NCBI GenBank assembly: GCA_964459495.1
Contig: CAYWNK010000005.1
Span: 1-64,000, forward strand
Length of the DNA: 64,000 bases
Direction: 5' to 3'
DNA from: CAYWNK01 sp964459495
GTDB taxonomy: Bacteria; Planctomycetota; UBA1135; GCA-002686595
Shown: positions 1 to 8,144 of the stretch, piece after piece
Position numbering within the stretch: the stretch's first letter is position 1
How the letters are laid out: the number at the start of each line of letters is the position of its first letter
Notes under the pieces: generated by a model
What the model was told of the DNA's origin: nothing
The model's input: only the letters and a program-made list of their open reading frames with translations
Databases searched by the model: none
Made by a program: the position numbers and the translations under genes

Positions 1-44
1 GAGCGCCCGGGTCCCCAACTCCGGCTCTATCGCTTCGTTCCCTG

Positions 45-857
45 ATGGCGCTTTCCGGTCCCAAACGCGAGGGCGTCGTGGTCTACCGCGGCAGCCGTGG
101 TCAACGCCTGAACGCCTGGCGCAAGCGCTCGCCGCTCAATCCCTATTGGCTGGACTGGTCCAAGCTGCGCCAATCGGTGGCGGACCTGGCGCCCCATGCC
201 TCCGGCATCTTGCTGGACGTGGGAGTTTCCGAGGGCCCCTACCGGGAGCTCTTCGCACCCCACGTGACGCGCTACCTCGGTATCGAGTACCCGCCTTCCA
301 TCCTCGACAAGCAGCCCAACATGTGGGGCATGCTCGACGTGGCGGCTGAGAGCATCCAGGTCTTCGGCGACGGCAATCGCCTCCCCTTCCGCACCGATTC
401 CCTCGACACGGTGCTTTCCACCGAGGTCCTGGAGCACCTGCCCACGCCCGCCGCGTGCGTAGCCGACATGGCCCGCGTCCTGAAGCCTGGCGGCAAGCTG
501 CTCCTCACCGTCCCCTTCAGCCAGCCCCTCCACGAGCTGCCCAGCGACTACTGGCGCTTCACCCCTAGCGCCCTAGCCGTCCTGGTCGAGAACGCCGGTC
601 TCAAGGTCGAGTCCATCACCCCCCGCGGCAACTTCGCCTCGGCCATGGGTTCGATGGCCTCCCAGTGGCTCCTCCGCTCCGTCGGCGCCAAGAGCCGCCA
701 GTCCGACGGCAGCGTCATCCTCTCCCGCTGGCGCAGCACCCTCCTGCTCCCCTTCACCGCCGCCATCCAGGTCGCCTTCCACCTGGCCTCCAAGCTCACC
801 AACGACACCACCGTCGTCCACGGCTACTCCGTCATCGCCCACAAGCCCTCCACCTGA
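45..857 (+). CDS. class I SAM-dependent methyltransferase
   Basis: A 270-residue protein with the Methyltransf_11-type Rossmann fold. The sequence shows the SAM-binding loop region (ILLDVGVSEGPYREL, around residue 55), an acidic residue after strand 2 (YLGIEYPP), and the post-loop motif DTVLSTEVLEHLPTP followed by MARVLKPGGKLLLTVPF. The substrate cannot be read from sequence; relatives often sit in polysaccharide or lipid modification loci. The ATG at 45 is the first in frame. It ends 15 bp before a tRNA-Ser gene and lies outside the putative island. Confidence 0.85.
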   Translation: MALSGPKREGVVVYRGSRGQRLNAWRKRSPLNPYWLDWSKLRQSVADLAPHASGILLDVGVSEGPYRELFAPHVTRYLGIEYPPSILDKQPNMWGMLDVAAESIQVFGDGNRLPFRTDSLDTVLSTEVLEHLPTPAACVADMARVLKPGGKLLLTVPFSQPLHELPSDYWRFTPSALAVLVENAGLKVESITPRGNFASAMGSMASQWLLRSVGAKSRQSDGSVILSRWRSTLLLPFTAAIQVAFHLASKLTNDTTVVHGYSVIAHKPST

Positions 858-872
858 TACCCTCCCCCCAGC

Positions 873-960
873 GGAGGTGTGGCAGAGCGGCCGAATGCAC
901 CGGTTTTGAAAACCGACGTCCTTCACGGGACCGGGGGTTCGAATCCCTCCACCTCCGCCA
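873..960 (+). tRNA. tRNA-Ser (anticodon TGA)
   Basis: A complete class II tRNA of 88 nt with encoded CCA. The acceptor arms GGAGGTG and CACCTCC pair fully, the discriminator is G, the anticodon loop is TTTGAAA (anticodon TGA), there is a long variable arm, and the T loop reads GGTTCGAATCC. Bases 903-960 belong to a longer exact repeat found again at 34720, so this gene is the likely integration target of the downstream element. Confidence 0.95.
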
Positions 961-973
961 TCCTCTAGGGCCT
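903..973 (+). repeat. putative attL: 71-bp exact direct repeat over the 3' part of tRNA-Ser
   Basis: This segment starts at the anticodon stem/loop of tRNA-Ser and runs 13 bp past CCA. It is identical to 34720-34790. A direct repeat that begins in the anticodon loop and keeps the tRNA intact on one side only is the usual footprint of tyrosine-recombinase integration. Confidence 0.8.
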
Positions 974-1096
974 CAAACAGCCGATTGAGGCCCTGGAGCC
1001 CGATTTTAGCCCCACTCCCCTCGGAGTCCCCCGAGCCTGCCGAATGGACAGGAGCGGACACGGAAGGGCCACCGTGGATAGGAGTTGGTGCGAGCA
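974..1096. repeat. imperfect extension of the att repeat
   Basis: Past the exact 71 bp, similarity to 34791-34912 goes on. It includes a perfect block of about 46 bp (from GAGCCTGCCGAATGGACAGG on) ending GGCCACCGTGG, then GGAGTTGGTGC. Part of the island's left end therefore resembles the DNA to the right of the island, as expected if elements with the same end have integrated in tandem. Confidence 0.7.
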
Positions 1097-1769
1097 AAGC
1101 ACCCCGTCCTGGGCCTGACCATCCGTACCGGTTGGCCGCAGGTACCCGGCGCCTAGGGGTTCCGGCGGGTCCAAAATGCATGCTGGCTTGCAGGGACCCG
1201 AACTCCGGGCAACAGCTGTGGAGTTCATCGACCCGGCGGCAATCCCCGGCCTTCTCGAATCCAAAAGCCCTGAAGGCGATCGCCATGGTCGTGGCGATGC
1301 CATGCAGCGCCTGAAACATCGACGCTCCCGGTGACAGGGAAGCCATCACCGGCCGACACGGTCTGCCGGAGTTCAAAGCGATAGGTCTCCTTGTGCCGTG
1401 CAACCCGAACACCCCGATCCTACCGATTGGAGTGATCACCCCTCACCCCTGCCATTCGCTCAGCTCCTCCTGCTCCATCCATAGGCGCGCTTGTTCAGTC
1501 CACCCGTCCTGCCTCAACTGGTCCGCGTCGCTCAAACGGCAACTGAGCCCCTAGTCCCCTCCTAGAGGTCCCGCGCGGTGTTTTCGGCCGGGCCTCTAGG
1601 CGAAATCCTTCGACCTGCCTGCCATTCCGTACCGGCCCAACACGGATGTCTCCCCAGACCTCTCGATCATCAAGGACGCTCTACGTGCGGGAAGTGTGCC
1701 TTGATGCCCCTAAGCAGTGACCCCCCCGGAATGAACTAGTCATTTTCTTGGATTCTCCGCCGCCTCAGA
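1097..1769. other. non-coding stretch before cas10
   Basis: About 670 bp without a convincing gene. Open frames here cross each other on both strands and show no known motif. It must contain the promoter for the cas10 operon, but I cannot point to clear -35/-10 boxes or to recombinase arm sites. Confidence 0.5.
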
Positions 1770-3539
1770 ATGGCCCTGCGTTCCAAGGGGCCTGGAAGTC
1801 CGTCGTCCCATCCACTCAAGTTGCAACATCCGTACCTCGTCCACCTTTCCCTGGCTCGGATTCAGTCATTCCTGGTCCAGACTCCCCGTCTAAGGGCCAT
1901 CGTTGGTGCCAACGCCAAATTGGGCGAAGTCGTCCGTGGCCAATGGCTCGGCGGTCGTTTTCGCGACCAAGACGGTCCACCCCAGAATCTTCCGGTCTTG
2001 GCCTGTCGCATGGGCGCGACTTCCTTGGACGTCGCGCCGTCCACCTCTTTGCGCCCACTCGCCAAGGACCCGTTGGGAAATGAGGACGATCCCGCAGGAC
2101 TTGCGGGCCTCGGCGTCCTTGCGAGAGACGGCGGCAACTTTGAGGCTCTGTTTCCCAGCAAGGAGGAAGCGATGGCATTTGCTGTGGAAGCTGAAGGGTT
2201 GCTTAGCCGAGAACTGCCGGGCATTTCATGGTCAACGCATATCAGGCCGCTGGGAAGCAACAGACCAGAGCAAGAACTGGCGGATTCGAAATCGGAAGCC
2301 CTTGCCGACTTCCCCTATGCCCATGTCTGCGAAGCTTCCGGCGCAGGTACTGCCAGCACCATCTACCCTCTGGGTCCGGAAGATAGGGTACGGGTCAGCC
2401 CAGCTTCCCTGGAGCTACTCAAAAGGGGAGACGCCTTCGATGGACGCCCTAAGGGTGTTGAGCGCACTCGTGATGTCCTAGGCCGCATGCGCGAGGGGCT
2501 GCTCGACAGCATCGGCAAGCGAGAATCGGAGTTCCCCTCCGAGTTCTCCGAGATCGGCCGCAGCGGCAGCCTCGCCATCATCCAGCTGGACGGCAATGCC
2601 ATTGGCGCGCGGAGCCTGCAGTATTCCCCAAGGGAATCGCATGAAGACAATGCAGACCCGGCGGCGGAGTGGAGCAGGCGAGAGACATTCTTCCACATCC
2701 TGCGAACCAGCATGCGGATTGCGTTCTCAAATGCCTTTGCAAGAAAGTTGAGCTCGCTCGGAATCTCGAAGAAGACGAAAGTCCCGGCCCGGCCATTGAT
2801 GCTGGGCGGAGACGATCTCCTGTTCCTCATCGATGCCCCCCTCGCCCTTCCCTTCCTCGCTGAATTCGAGAAGGAGCTGCGAGAGACGTCCAAGAAACTC
2901 CTGCCCAAGGGAGAAGAGGCCTTCACGATCGGCGCTGGCGTCGCGTTCGTCCGCCTGGGCTTTCCCTTTTACCGCGCCCACGAGATCTCCGACTCGCTCG
3001 TTGCCAGCGCCAAGCGCCAGAGCCGCGGGGGCGATTCAGATACGCTGACCTCCGCCGTGGACTGGCTGAACATCAGTCAATCCTGGCAGGGTGACCTGAT
3101 TCCCTACCGGCTCAGCGAGAACCGTGGTTCCTCGGGGGCACACCGAGCGCTTGCTTGCCGCCCTGTGCCGATCGCATCGAATCCCCAAGAGGGCGCGAAG
3201 CGTCCCTCCTTAGCCAAACTGCTGGCGGATGCGTCCAAGCTTGCGGACATGGGCAGAGAAGCTGCACGCAGCCAACTCCGTGGATTGGTGGCCTCTCTGG
3301 ATCGCGGATACTACGAAGGGATCCTTGCAGCCCGATTGCTTCCGCGCCCCCTACGGGACGCTCTCGTCGAGTGGGGCTACTTGACCGAGAGTGAACATGG
3401 ATGGAGCCCATGGTTCGCATCCCAGGAAGCCGGTGATTCCACGACGGGTTCGTGGACGACCTTGCCAGACCTCGTCGACGTGTTCGAACTAGAGCGTTTG
3501 AAGCGACTGACCTACCCCAAACTCTCGAAGAGCAAGTAG
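1770..3539 (+). CDS. cas10: Cas10, type III large subunit (no HD domain, GGDD intact)
   Basis: 589 residues. An N-terminal palm-like segment (LVHLSLARIQSFLVQTPRLR, residues 23-42, then GANAKLGEV) matches the start of Cas10/Cmr2 palm 1. The second palm has SLAIIQLDGNAIGA (266-279) and the catalytic GGDD at 346-349 (MLGGDDLLFLID), followed by VAFVRLGFPFYRAHEISDSL and an AKRQSRG helix typical of Cas10. No HD nuclease domain precedes palm 1, and there is no room for one. In the family the GGDD palm makes cyclic oligoadenylates or related messengers when target RNA binds; single-strand DNase activity would need the missing HD domain. It is the first gene of a tightly packed operon. The ATG at 1770 lacks an obvious ribosome site. 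Confidence 0.88.
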   Translation: MALRSKGPGSPSSHPLKLQHPYLVHLSLARIQSFLVQTPRLRAIVGANAKLGEVVRGQWLGGRFRDQDGPPQNLPVLACRMGATSLDVAPSTSLRPLAKDPLGNEDDPAGLAGLGVLARDGGNFEALFPSKEEAMAFAVEAEGLLSRELPGISWSTHIRPLGSNRPEQELADSKSEALADFPYAHVCEASGAGTASTIYPLGPEDRVRVSPASLELLKRGDAFDGRPKGVERTRDVLGRMREGLLDSIGKRESEFPSEFSEIGRSGSLAIIQLDGNAIGARSLQYSPRESHEDNADPAAEWSRRETFFHILRTSMRIAFSNAFARKLSSLGISKKTKVPARPLMLGGDDLLFLIDAPLALPFLAEFEKELRETSKKLLPKGEEAFTIGAGVAFVRLGFPFYRAHEISDSLVASAKRQSRGGDSDTLTSAVDWLNISQSWQGDLIPYRLSENRGSSGAHRALACRPVPIASNPQEGAKRPSLAKLLADASKLADMGREAARSQLRGLVASLDRGYYEGILAARLLPRPLRDALVEWGYLTESEHGWSPWFASQEAGDSTTGSWTTLPDLVDVFELERLKRLTYPKLSKSK

Positions 3540-3547
3540 CGCAAGCG

Positions 3548-5839
3548 ATGGCTGAATTCTATATCCGGTTTCTGTGTGAGCTCTTAGAGGACGCCCATTG
3601 TGGCAGCGGAGAGGGACATCTGGACCTCGTGGATGACCTGCACGCCAAAGACCGGATGGGCCGGCCCGTTTGCTGGTCGACAACCTTCCTCGGTCTACTT
3701 CGCGATCAAGCCGAAGAGCTGGTCGGCCACGGTCACTGTGACCACGGCACCATCGCCAAGCTCTTCGGGACCGAGGGTTCGGACACTCCTCGCCGTGTCC
3801 TGGCCACGAGCCTGCACTTCTCTCCGCCAGGGGAAATCTCCGCAGCCGGATCCGAACCGGGTCTGACCTCACCTGATCGCCTGTTTCTTCTGAGGACCCA
3901 GACTTCCCGCGAGGCGGAAACGCGCCGCCCCCTGGACCAAACTCTTCGAACGAGAGAGCTGGCCCGTGCCGGCCTTACCGCAGCTGGGGAAATCCGCCTT
4001 CAGGGCAGCGAATCAGATTCGGACTTCTTGCAACTCTGTCTACGACGGCTTCGCTCCATCGGATCCGACAAGTCCAAGAGCTTAGGCCGGATACGCATTT
4101 CACAGCTTGAAACCAGAACTCCAACGACCGCCCCCCCCTTGCCACTGGCAGGAAGTGGAGTCCTGCGAATCGTCCTGCGCAATCTCGAACCCGTTTGTTT
4201 TCCGCAGACCGGCTACCCGGGCAACATCATTCAGACCCGGCACACAATGCCTGGTTCCGCTGTCCGTGGAGCGTTCCTGACCGAACTCCAGCGAATGGGA
4301 GTGAGCGCCGCCGACCGAAGCGTCCTGGCAGACCCGGCCCACACGCAATTTGGTCCGGGCTATCCGTTCCCTTGGGATGAAACGAAGGGGGTTCCCGATC
4401 GGGTCCTGCCCTTGCCCTTGTCGGCCAGGGAGGTCAAGGAATCCCATCGATCCAGCCAAGCCCCTGGAGCAGCTCCATGGTGGCTCTCCGATGGCGAGTC
4501 GAGCGACTGGTACTACGCCCCTTCTGGAGTCCGAACCGATGCCTTGCTCCTGGAGAATGAAACCAAGAGTGACACGGACCCCGAGAAAGAGACCGGGCAA
4601 GTGCCCCTAAAACGTGTCAAGCAGGTGCGTTTCCTCTCCTGCTTTGGGGACGAGCCCTGGAGACAATGCACCCCCCTCGTCAGTCACCGCATGCGCAACC
4701 GCGTCCCGGTTCGCCGCCAGGGCCGCACGATGGACTCCCGTCGACTCCAACTGGAGGACAGCGACCGCGAGTCCGATCACGGGCACCTGTTCACCGAGTC
4801 CGCCCTAGCTGAAGACCAGGCATTCGTAGTGGGGATCCGGCTTGACGCAAAGGCAGCCGAGACCCTCGCCAACCTGCCGGGGGATCTCTGGAATCAGCCA
4901 GATCCCGCCCGAAGACGCTGGCTTCGCATGGGCCGGGGAGGCCGCCCCGTCCGCATCGAACGGGCGGATTGGATCTCAAGCGACACGGAGCATGTTCAAC
5001 AGGATCTCCACCCACGCCAGGAAACCGAATCGACCTGGTACGGGTTCACGATCACTCTGCAGACGGACCTCATCGCCCGGGCTGTGGATCTGACGTTCTT
5101 GACCTCTCTGAATGCGGCCGACTGGGCTCGGTTGGCGGGAATGCCCGAGCCCCCCACGGGTCTGCGCGTTGGAAAGGCCGCACTCGAAACCCGAGTCGTC
5201 CACGGATTCAATTCCGCAGCAGGAACACGGCGCCTGCCAGCCATGGCCATCCGCGCAGGCTCTGCATTCTTGGTCGAAGGAACAGAGCCGGACCAAGTGA
5301 AAGCCCTCCGCACGGCCTTGCTCGAGACCCTCAAGGCGGCCGGCAACCTCGGCGAGCGCGGGGAGGAGGGTTTCGGACGCGCATGGATCGATCTCAGCTT
5401 TCACCGCCAGGCAGTGCACGACTCCAAACCGGATGTCCCTAGCAATCCTGATGCGAAGGACGGCGAGGAAACCAATCTTCGAGAGCGGCTCTATCGCGGA
5501 GTGCTCGAATCGGATGCTGTGCTCTCACAATCCCTCAACCTAGAAAAGGCAGACGGATCCGGCCCTCTCGGGCCATCGCGCACCCAATGGCAGACCCTCC
5601 GTCACCAGCTCGAGCGAGAGGCGGCTCCTCCCGCGCTCGAAGTCCTGGCCAGCCTGCAACGTTCAGTCCGTGAGCCTTGGGCCGTTCCGGTGGACGGCAC
5701 CCCTCTATTGAGCTGGCTGGAGCGCCGGTGTGGCGATCCGAACGTCCGCCATGCCCAGGGCCCATTCCTAGCTGAGCTCGCGCGGTGCATGTCGACCCGT
5801 CTGAAAGACCTAGAGCACGAGGAGATCCTGTCCCAATGA
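3548..5839 (+). CDS. Cas7-Cas5-Cas11-like fusion (Csx10-type) of III-D effector
   Basis: 763 residues from the ATG at 3548, chosen over an in-frame ATG at 3452 that would overlap cas10. RAMP 1 (residues 1-190) has the Cas7-like opening ending LEDAHCGSGEG and then VDDLHAKDRMGRPV, with acidic residues where Cas7/Csm3 RNases keep their catalytic Asp. RAMP 2 (from about 205) has LRIVLRNLEPVCF and the loop MPGSAVRGAFLTEL, like Cas5/Csx10. The last 120 residues are helical and could be the Cas11 part. This architecture is that of the Cas7-Cas5-Cas11 subunit of III-Dv complexes. Its stop overlaps the next start (ATGA). Confidence 0.75.
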   Translation: MAEFYIRFLCELLEDAHCGSGEGHLDLVDDLHAKDRMGRPVCWSTTFLGLLRDQAEELVGHGHCDHGTIAKLFGTEGSDTPRRVLATSLHFSPPGEISAAGSEPGLTSPDRLFLLRTQTSREAETRRPLDQTLRTRELARAGLTAAGEIRLQGSESDSDFLQLCLRRLRSIGSDKSKSLGRIRISQLETRTPTTAPPLPLAGSGVLRIVLRNLEPVCFPQTGYPGNIIQTRHTMPGSAVRGAFLTELQRMGVSAADRSVLADPAHTQFGPGYPFPWDETKGVPDRVLPLPLSAREVKESHRSSQAPGAAPWWLSDGESSDWYYAPSGVRTDALLLENETKSDTDPEKETGQVPLKRVKQVRFLSCFGDEPWRQCTPLVSHRMRNRVPVRRQGRTMDSRRLQLEDSDRESDHGHLFTESALAEDQAFVVGIRLDAKAAETLANLPGDLWNQPDPARRRWLRMGRGGRPVRIERADWISSDTEHVQQDLHPRQETESTWYGFTITLQTDLIARAVDLTFLTSLNAADWARLAGMPEPPTGLRVGKAALETRVVHGFNSAAGTRRLPAMAIRAGSAFLVEGTEPDQVKALRTALLETLKAAGNLGERGEEGFGRAWIDLSFHRQAVHDSKPDVPSNPDAKDGEETNLRERLYRGVLESDAVLSQSLNLEKADGSGPLGPSRTQWQTLRHQLEREAAPPALEVLASLQRSVREPWAVPVDGTPLLSWLERRCGDPNVRHAQGPFLAELARCMSTRLKDLEHEEILSQ

Positions 5840-7587
5840 GCAAGCCGCTCTACCGCACCGTGATCCGCGGAAAGCTCATCCAAGAGTCGCCTCTCGCTGC
5901 CCTCGCGACGGCCCCCGACAGCAGGGAGACGGACACCTTCCAACGGGACGGACTGGGACGATTGACGCTCTACGGATCCGCACTAGCTGGTGGCCTCATC
6001 GAGACCGCAGCGAGAATCGTCCCCGATCTCCTCGGCGAACCTCTACCCGGCACCGGTTCCGCCCAGCCCACGGGGTCCAGGATCCCCGAACAGTCCTATC
6101 GCTCGATCACCGCCAAGCGCCGGGGCCGACACCGCAAGGCTCCGAAGGCCAGTCAGTCGACTTCCGAGCCCTTCGATCAGTCGGTTTGGATCTTTGAGAA
6201 CGCACACATCCATGGAGATCCGCCGACAACGGAATGGCGCCAAGGGGTTGGCATTCGCCAAGCCACTGGCGCTGCTGCCAGGGACAAGGGCCCTCTCTAC
6301 GACTTTGAAGTGGTCCCCACCGGGACGGCCTGGACCTTCCAGCTCGAGATCGACACCCACCGAGGCTCCGAGCTCGCCGAACACCTCGCCGTGCTGGCCC
6401 TCGATGAATGGTGCAGGGGTCGCGCCTGGCTGGGGGGCCGAGCCGTACGCGGGTACGGCTGGTGCCGCTTGGAGATCGACATGGCTGTCCGCCTCGTAGC
6501 CGATCTGCCAACCCTTCAGGCATGGCCGGACAACACGGCCGACCCGGCGGAAGCGCTCGAGGCCGCACGCTGCCTGCCGGACAGCCAAACGCTCGAATGG
6601 AATGACCTGGTGACCAACGCCAGGAACGAGGTCGGGCTACCGCCGGCCGAGCAGGCCTGGCACTACCTCTGCCTGGAGATCGAGGCCGACATCACGTCCC
6701 CCTCGGACACCCGCTATGGCTTCGACCCACTCCGCATCGCTGGTCATCCCCTAGGCCTCGACCCGCTCCCCGACGAGGATCGGTGGCAGCCCCACTCCGG
6801 CAAACCCGAGCCCAGGGAACTCGACCGGCCCTTCCTGCGAACCGCTTCCAAGGGCAAGGACGGCTTCCAACCCGCTCTGCCAGGATCCGGCATTCGCGGA
6901 CCACTCCGCCACGCGGCGTCCAGGCTCCTGCGGATGGCAGGGACCGCAGTGCGCGACCCCAACGACAGCACCGACCCCGAGGCATCCAAGCTCATCCAGG
7001 CGATTCGCAAGCTTCGCGAAGAGGGCACGCAGGACTTGTCTTCGGTCGACGTCCGCCTGCGAGCCGATCTTTTGACCCAGTGGCTCGGCGCCGAAGAACT
7101 CTCCAGCTGGGTTCTCATCCGAGAGGCCCAGTTCCACGGCTCCCCCCGCTACGCACGTCTCCAACTCCATGCCGAGGACGAGTTCACCGCAGGCGTCTAT
7201 GGCAATGCCAAGTTCGATGCGGAGCTGCTGGTCCAAGGCACGTTCCGGTTTCCGATCGTGATCGAACTGCCACCCTATCGGCCACCGTCCCGCCCGCTCC
7301 AGGGGAAGAAGAAGCCGAAACAAGAGGACCCAAGCATCGACCTCCGCAGACGACTGGCTGAGCTCGACCAATGGCTCGTCCCTGCTCTGCAGCTGGCCCA
7401 ATTCGGTCATGTCCCCCTCGGTGGTGGAAAATGGAGTGGCTCTGGCTGGTTGCCCTGGCGCATCCGCGCCATTGCAGCAGAGAGGGCCGGCCACCCGGAT
7501 ACGAGCCCTCCGTTAGCGCTTTCCCAATGGCTCGAGTCATTCAAGGCTCGGCTCCACTCCCCATCCCCCATGCAGGACACCCAATGA
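5836..7587 (+). CDS. double Cas7-like RAMP protein (Cas7-2x type)
   Basis: 583 residues with two RAMP units. Unit 1 starts VIRGKLIQESPLAALATAP and ends in a glycine-rich loop (WLGGRAVRGYGWCRLE). Unit 2 starts LCLEIEADITSPSDTRYG, has the Cas7-like loop LPGSGIRGPLRHAASRLL and ends VPLGGGKWSGSGWLPWR. Two Cas7 backbone units in one chain is the layout of Cas7-2x in III-Dv. Each Cas7 unit may cut target RNA; TDTFQRDGLG in unit 1 carries candidate acidic residues, but I cannot fix the catalytic ones. Start and stop overlap both neighbours by 4 bp (ATGA), so the genes are translationally coupled. Confidence 0.75.
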   Translation: MSKPLYRTVIRGKLIQESPLAALATAPDSRETDTFQRDGLGRLTLYGSALAGGLIETAARIVPDLLGEPLPGTGSAQPTGSRIPEQSYRSITAKRRGRHRKAPKASQSTSEPFDQSVWIFENAHIHGDPPTTEWRQGVGIRQATGAAARDKGPLYDFEVVPTGTAWTFQLEIDTHRGSELAEHLAVLALDEWCRGRAWLGGRAVRGYGWCRLEIDMAVRLVADLPTLQAWPDNTADPAEALEAARCLPDSQTLEWNDLVTNARNEVGLPPAEQAWHYLCLEIEADITSPSDTRYGFDPLRIAGHPLGLDPLPDEDRWQPHSGKPEPRELDRPFLRTASKGKDGFQPALPGSGIRGPLRHAASRLLRMAGTAVRDPNDSTDPEASKLIQAIRKLREEGTQDLSSVDVRLRADLLTQWLGAEELSSWVLIREAQFHGSPRYARLQLHAEDEFTAGVYGNAKFDAELLVQGTFRFPIVIELPPYRPPSRPLQGKKKPKQEDPSIDLRRRLAELDQWLVPALQLAQFGHVPLGGGKWSGSGWLPWRIRAIAAERAGHPDTSPPLALSQWLESFKARLHSPSPMQDTQ

Positions 7588-8144
7588 CCCATCCCTCACA
7601 AGCGGGATATTGGTGCCATGGATCCCAGACAGGCACCACCCACACCGATTGGCTACGCCAAGCCAACCAGGACGAATCCGTGCAGCGCTCTGGGATCTGG
7701 ATCTTGGATCCTGAGAACCACGGCCAGCGCCTCCCGGGATTCGCAGGACTGGTCTGGGCCTCCAAGTTCGATCCAAGCGCATGCCCCGCGCTCGTGGAAT
7801 CACGGCTCTTCCTGGAAGGCGGTTCGCTGCACAGCCTCTCAGGCGAGGGGCAAGTTCGATGGTCCGCATTCTGGACGGGCAAGGCGGACTGGCCGACCTG
7901 GGTGCCTTCCCAGGCCGAAGCGGTTCAGGAGGAAGCCCTCGAAGCTACCTCCTACCCAGTTCTTCTGGCGGGATCCCAGCAGGCCAGCTTGGGCCTGCAA
8001 CCAGGGGGGGCTGTTCACCGGGGCCTAAGCCGCCATTCACTTGGGTCTGTCGCGCTCGAGTGCACGGAGTATCGCAGCCGAGGACTCTTGCGCTGGTGGA
8101 CCCTCCAAGCCAGCGAAGTGCCTACCCCGGAGATGAGTCAATGA
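7584..8144 (+). CDS. small III-D subunit, Csx19 candidate
   Basis: 186 residues, Trp-rich (GYWCHGSQTG, TDWLRQANQD, SAFWTGKADWPTW), soluble, no catalytic motif seen. The call rests mainly on position: in III-D and III-Dv operons the gene between the double Cas7 and the insertion-bearing Cas7 is csx19. The true start is the ATG at 7584 that overlaps the previous stop; an upstream in-frame ATG at 7371 would run deep into the previous gene. Confidence 0.5.
   Translation: MTHPSQAGYWCHGSQTGTTHTDWLRQANQDESVQRSGIWILDPENHGQRLPGFAGLVWASKFDPSACPALVESRLFLEGGSLHSLSGEGQVRWSAFWTGKADWPTWVPSQAEAVQEEALEATSYPVLLAGSQQASLGLQPGGAVHRGLSRHSLGSVALECTEYRSRGLLRWWTLQASEVPTPEMSQ

Noticed and set aside
573..1439. Minus-strand frame of 288 codons over the tRNA-Ser gene
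   Set aside because: It reads through the antisense strand of the tRNA (the well-known false 'GGGGIRTPG' type peptide) and the methyltransferase gene; no domain.
3452..3547. Longer N-terminus for the Cas7-Cas5-Cas11-like gene
   Set aside because: Would overlap cas10 by 88 bp, and the extra residues are Arg-rich without RAMP character; the ATG at 3548 fits the family start.
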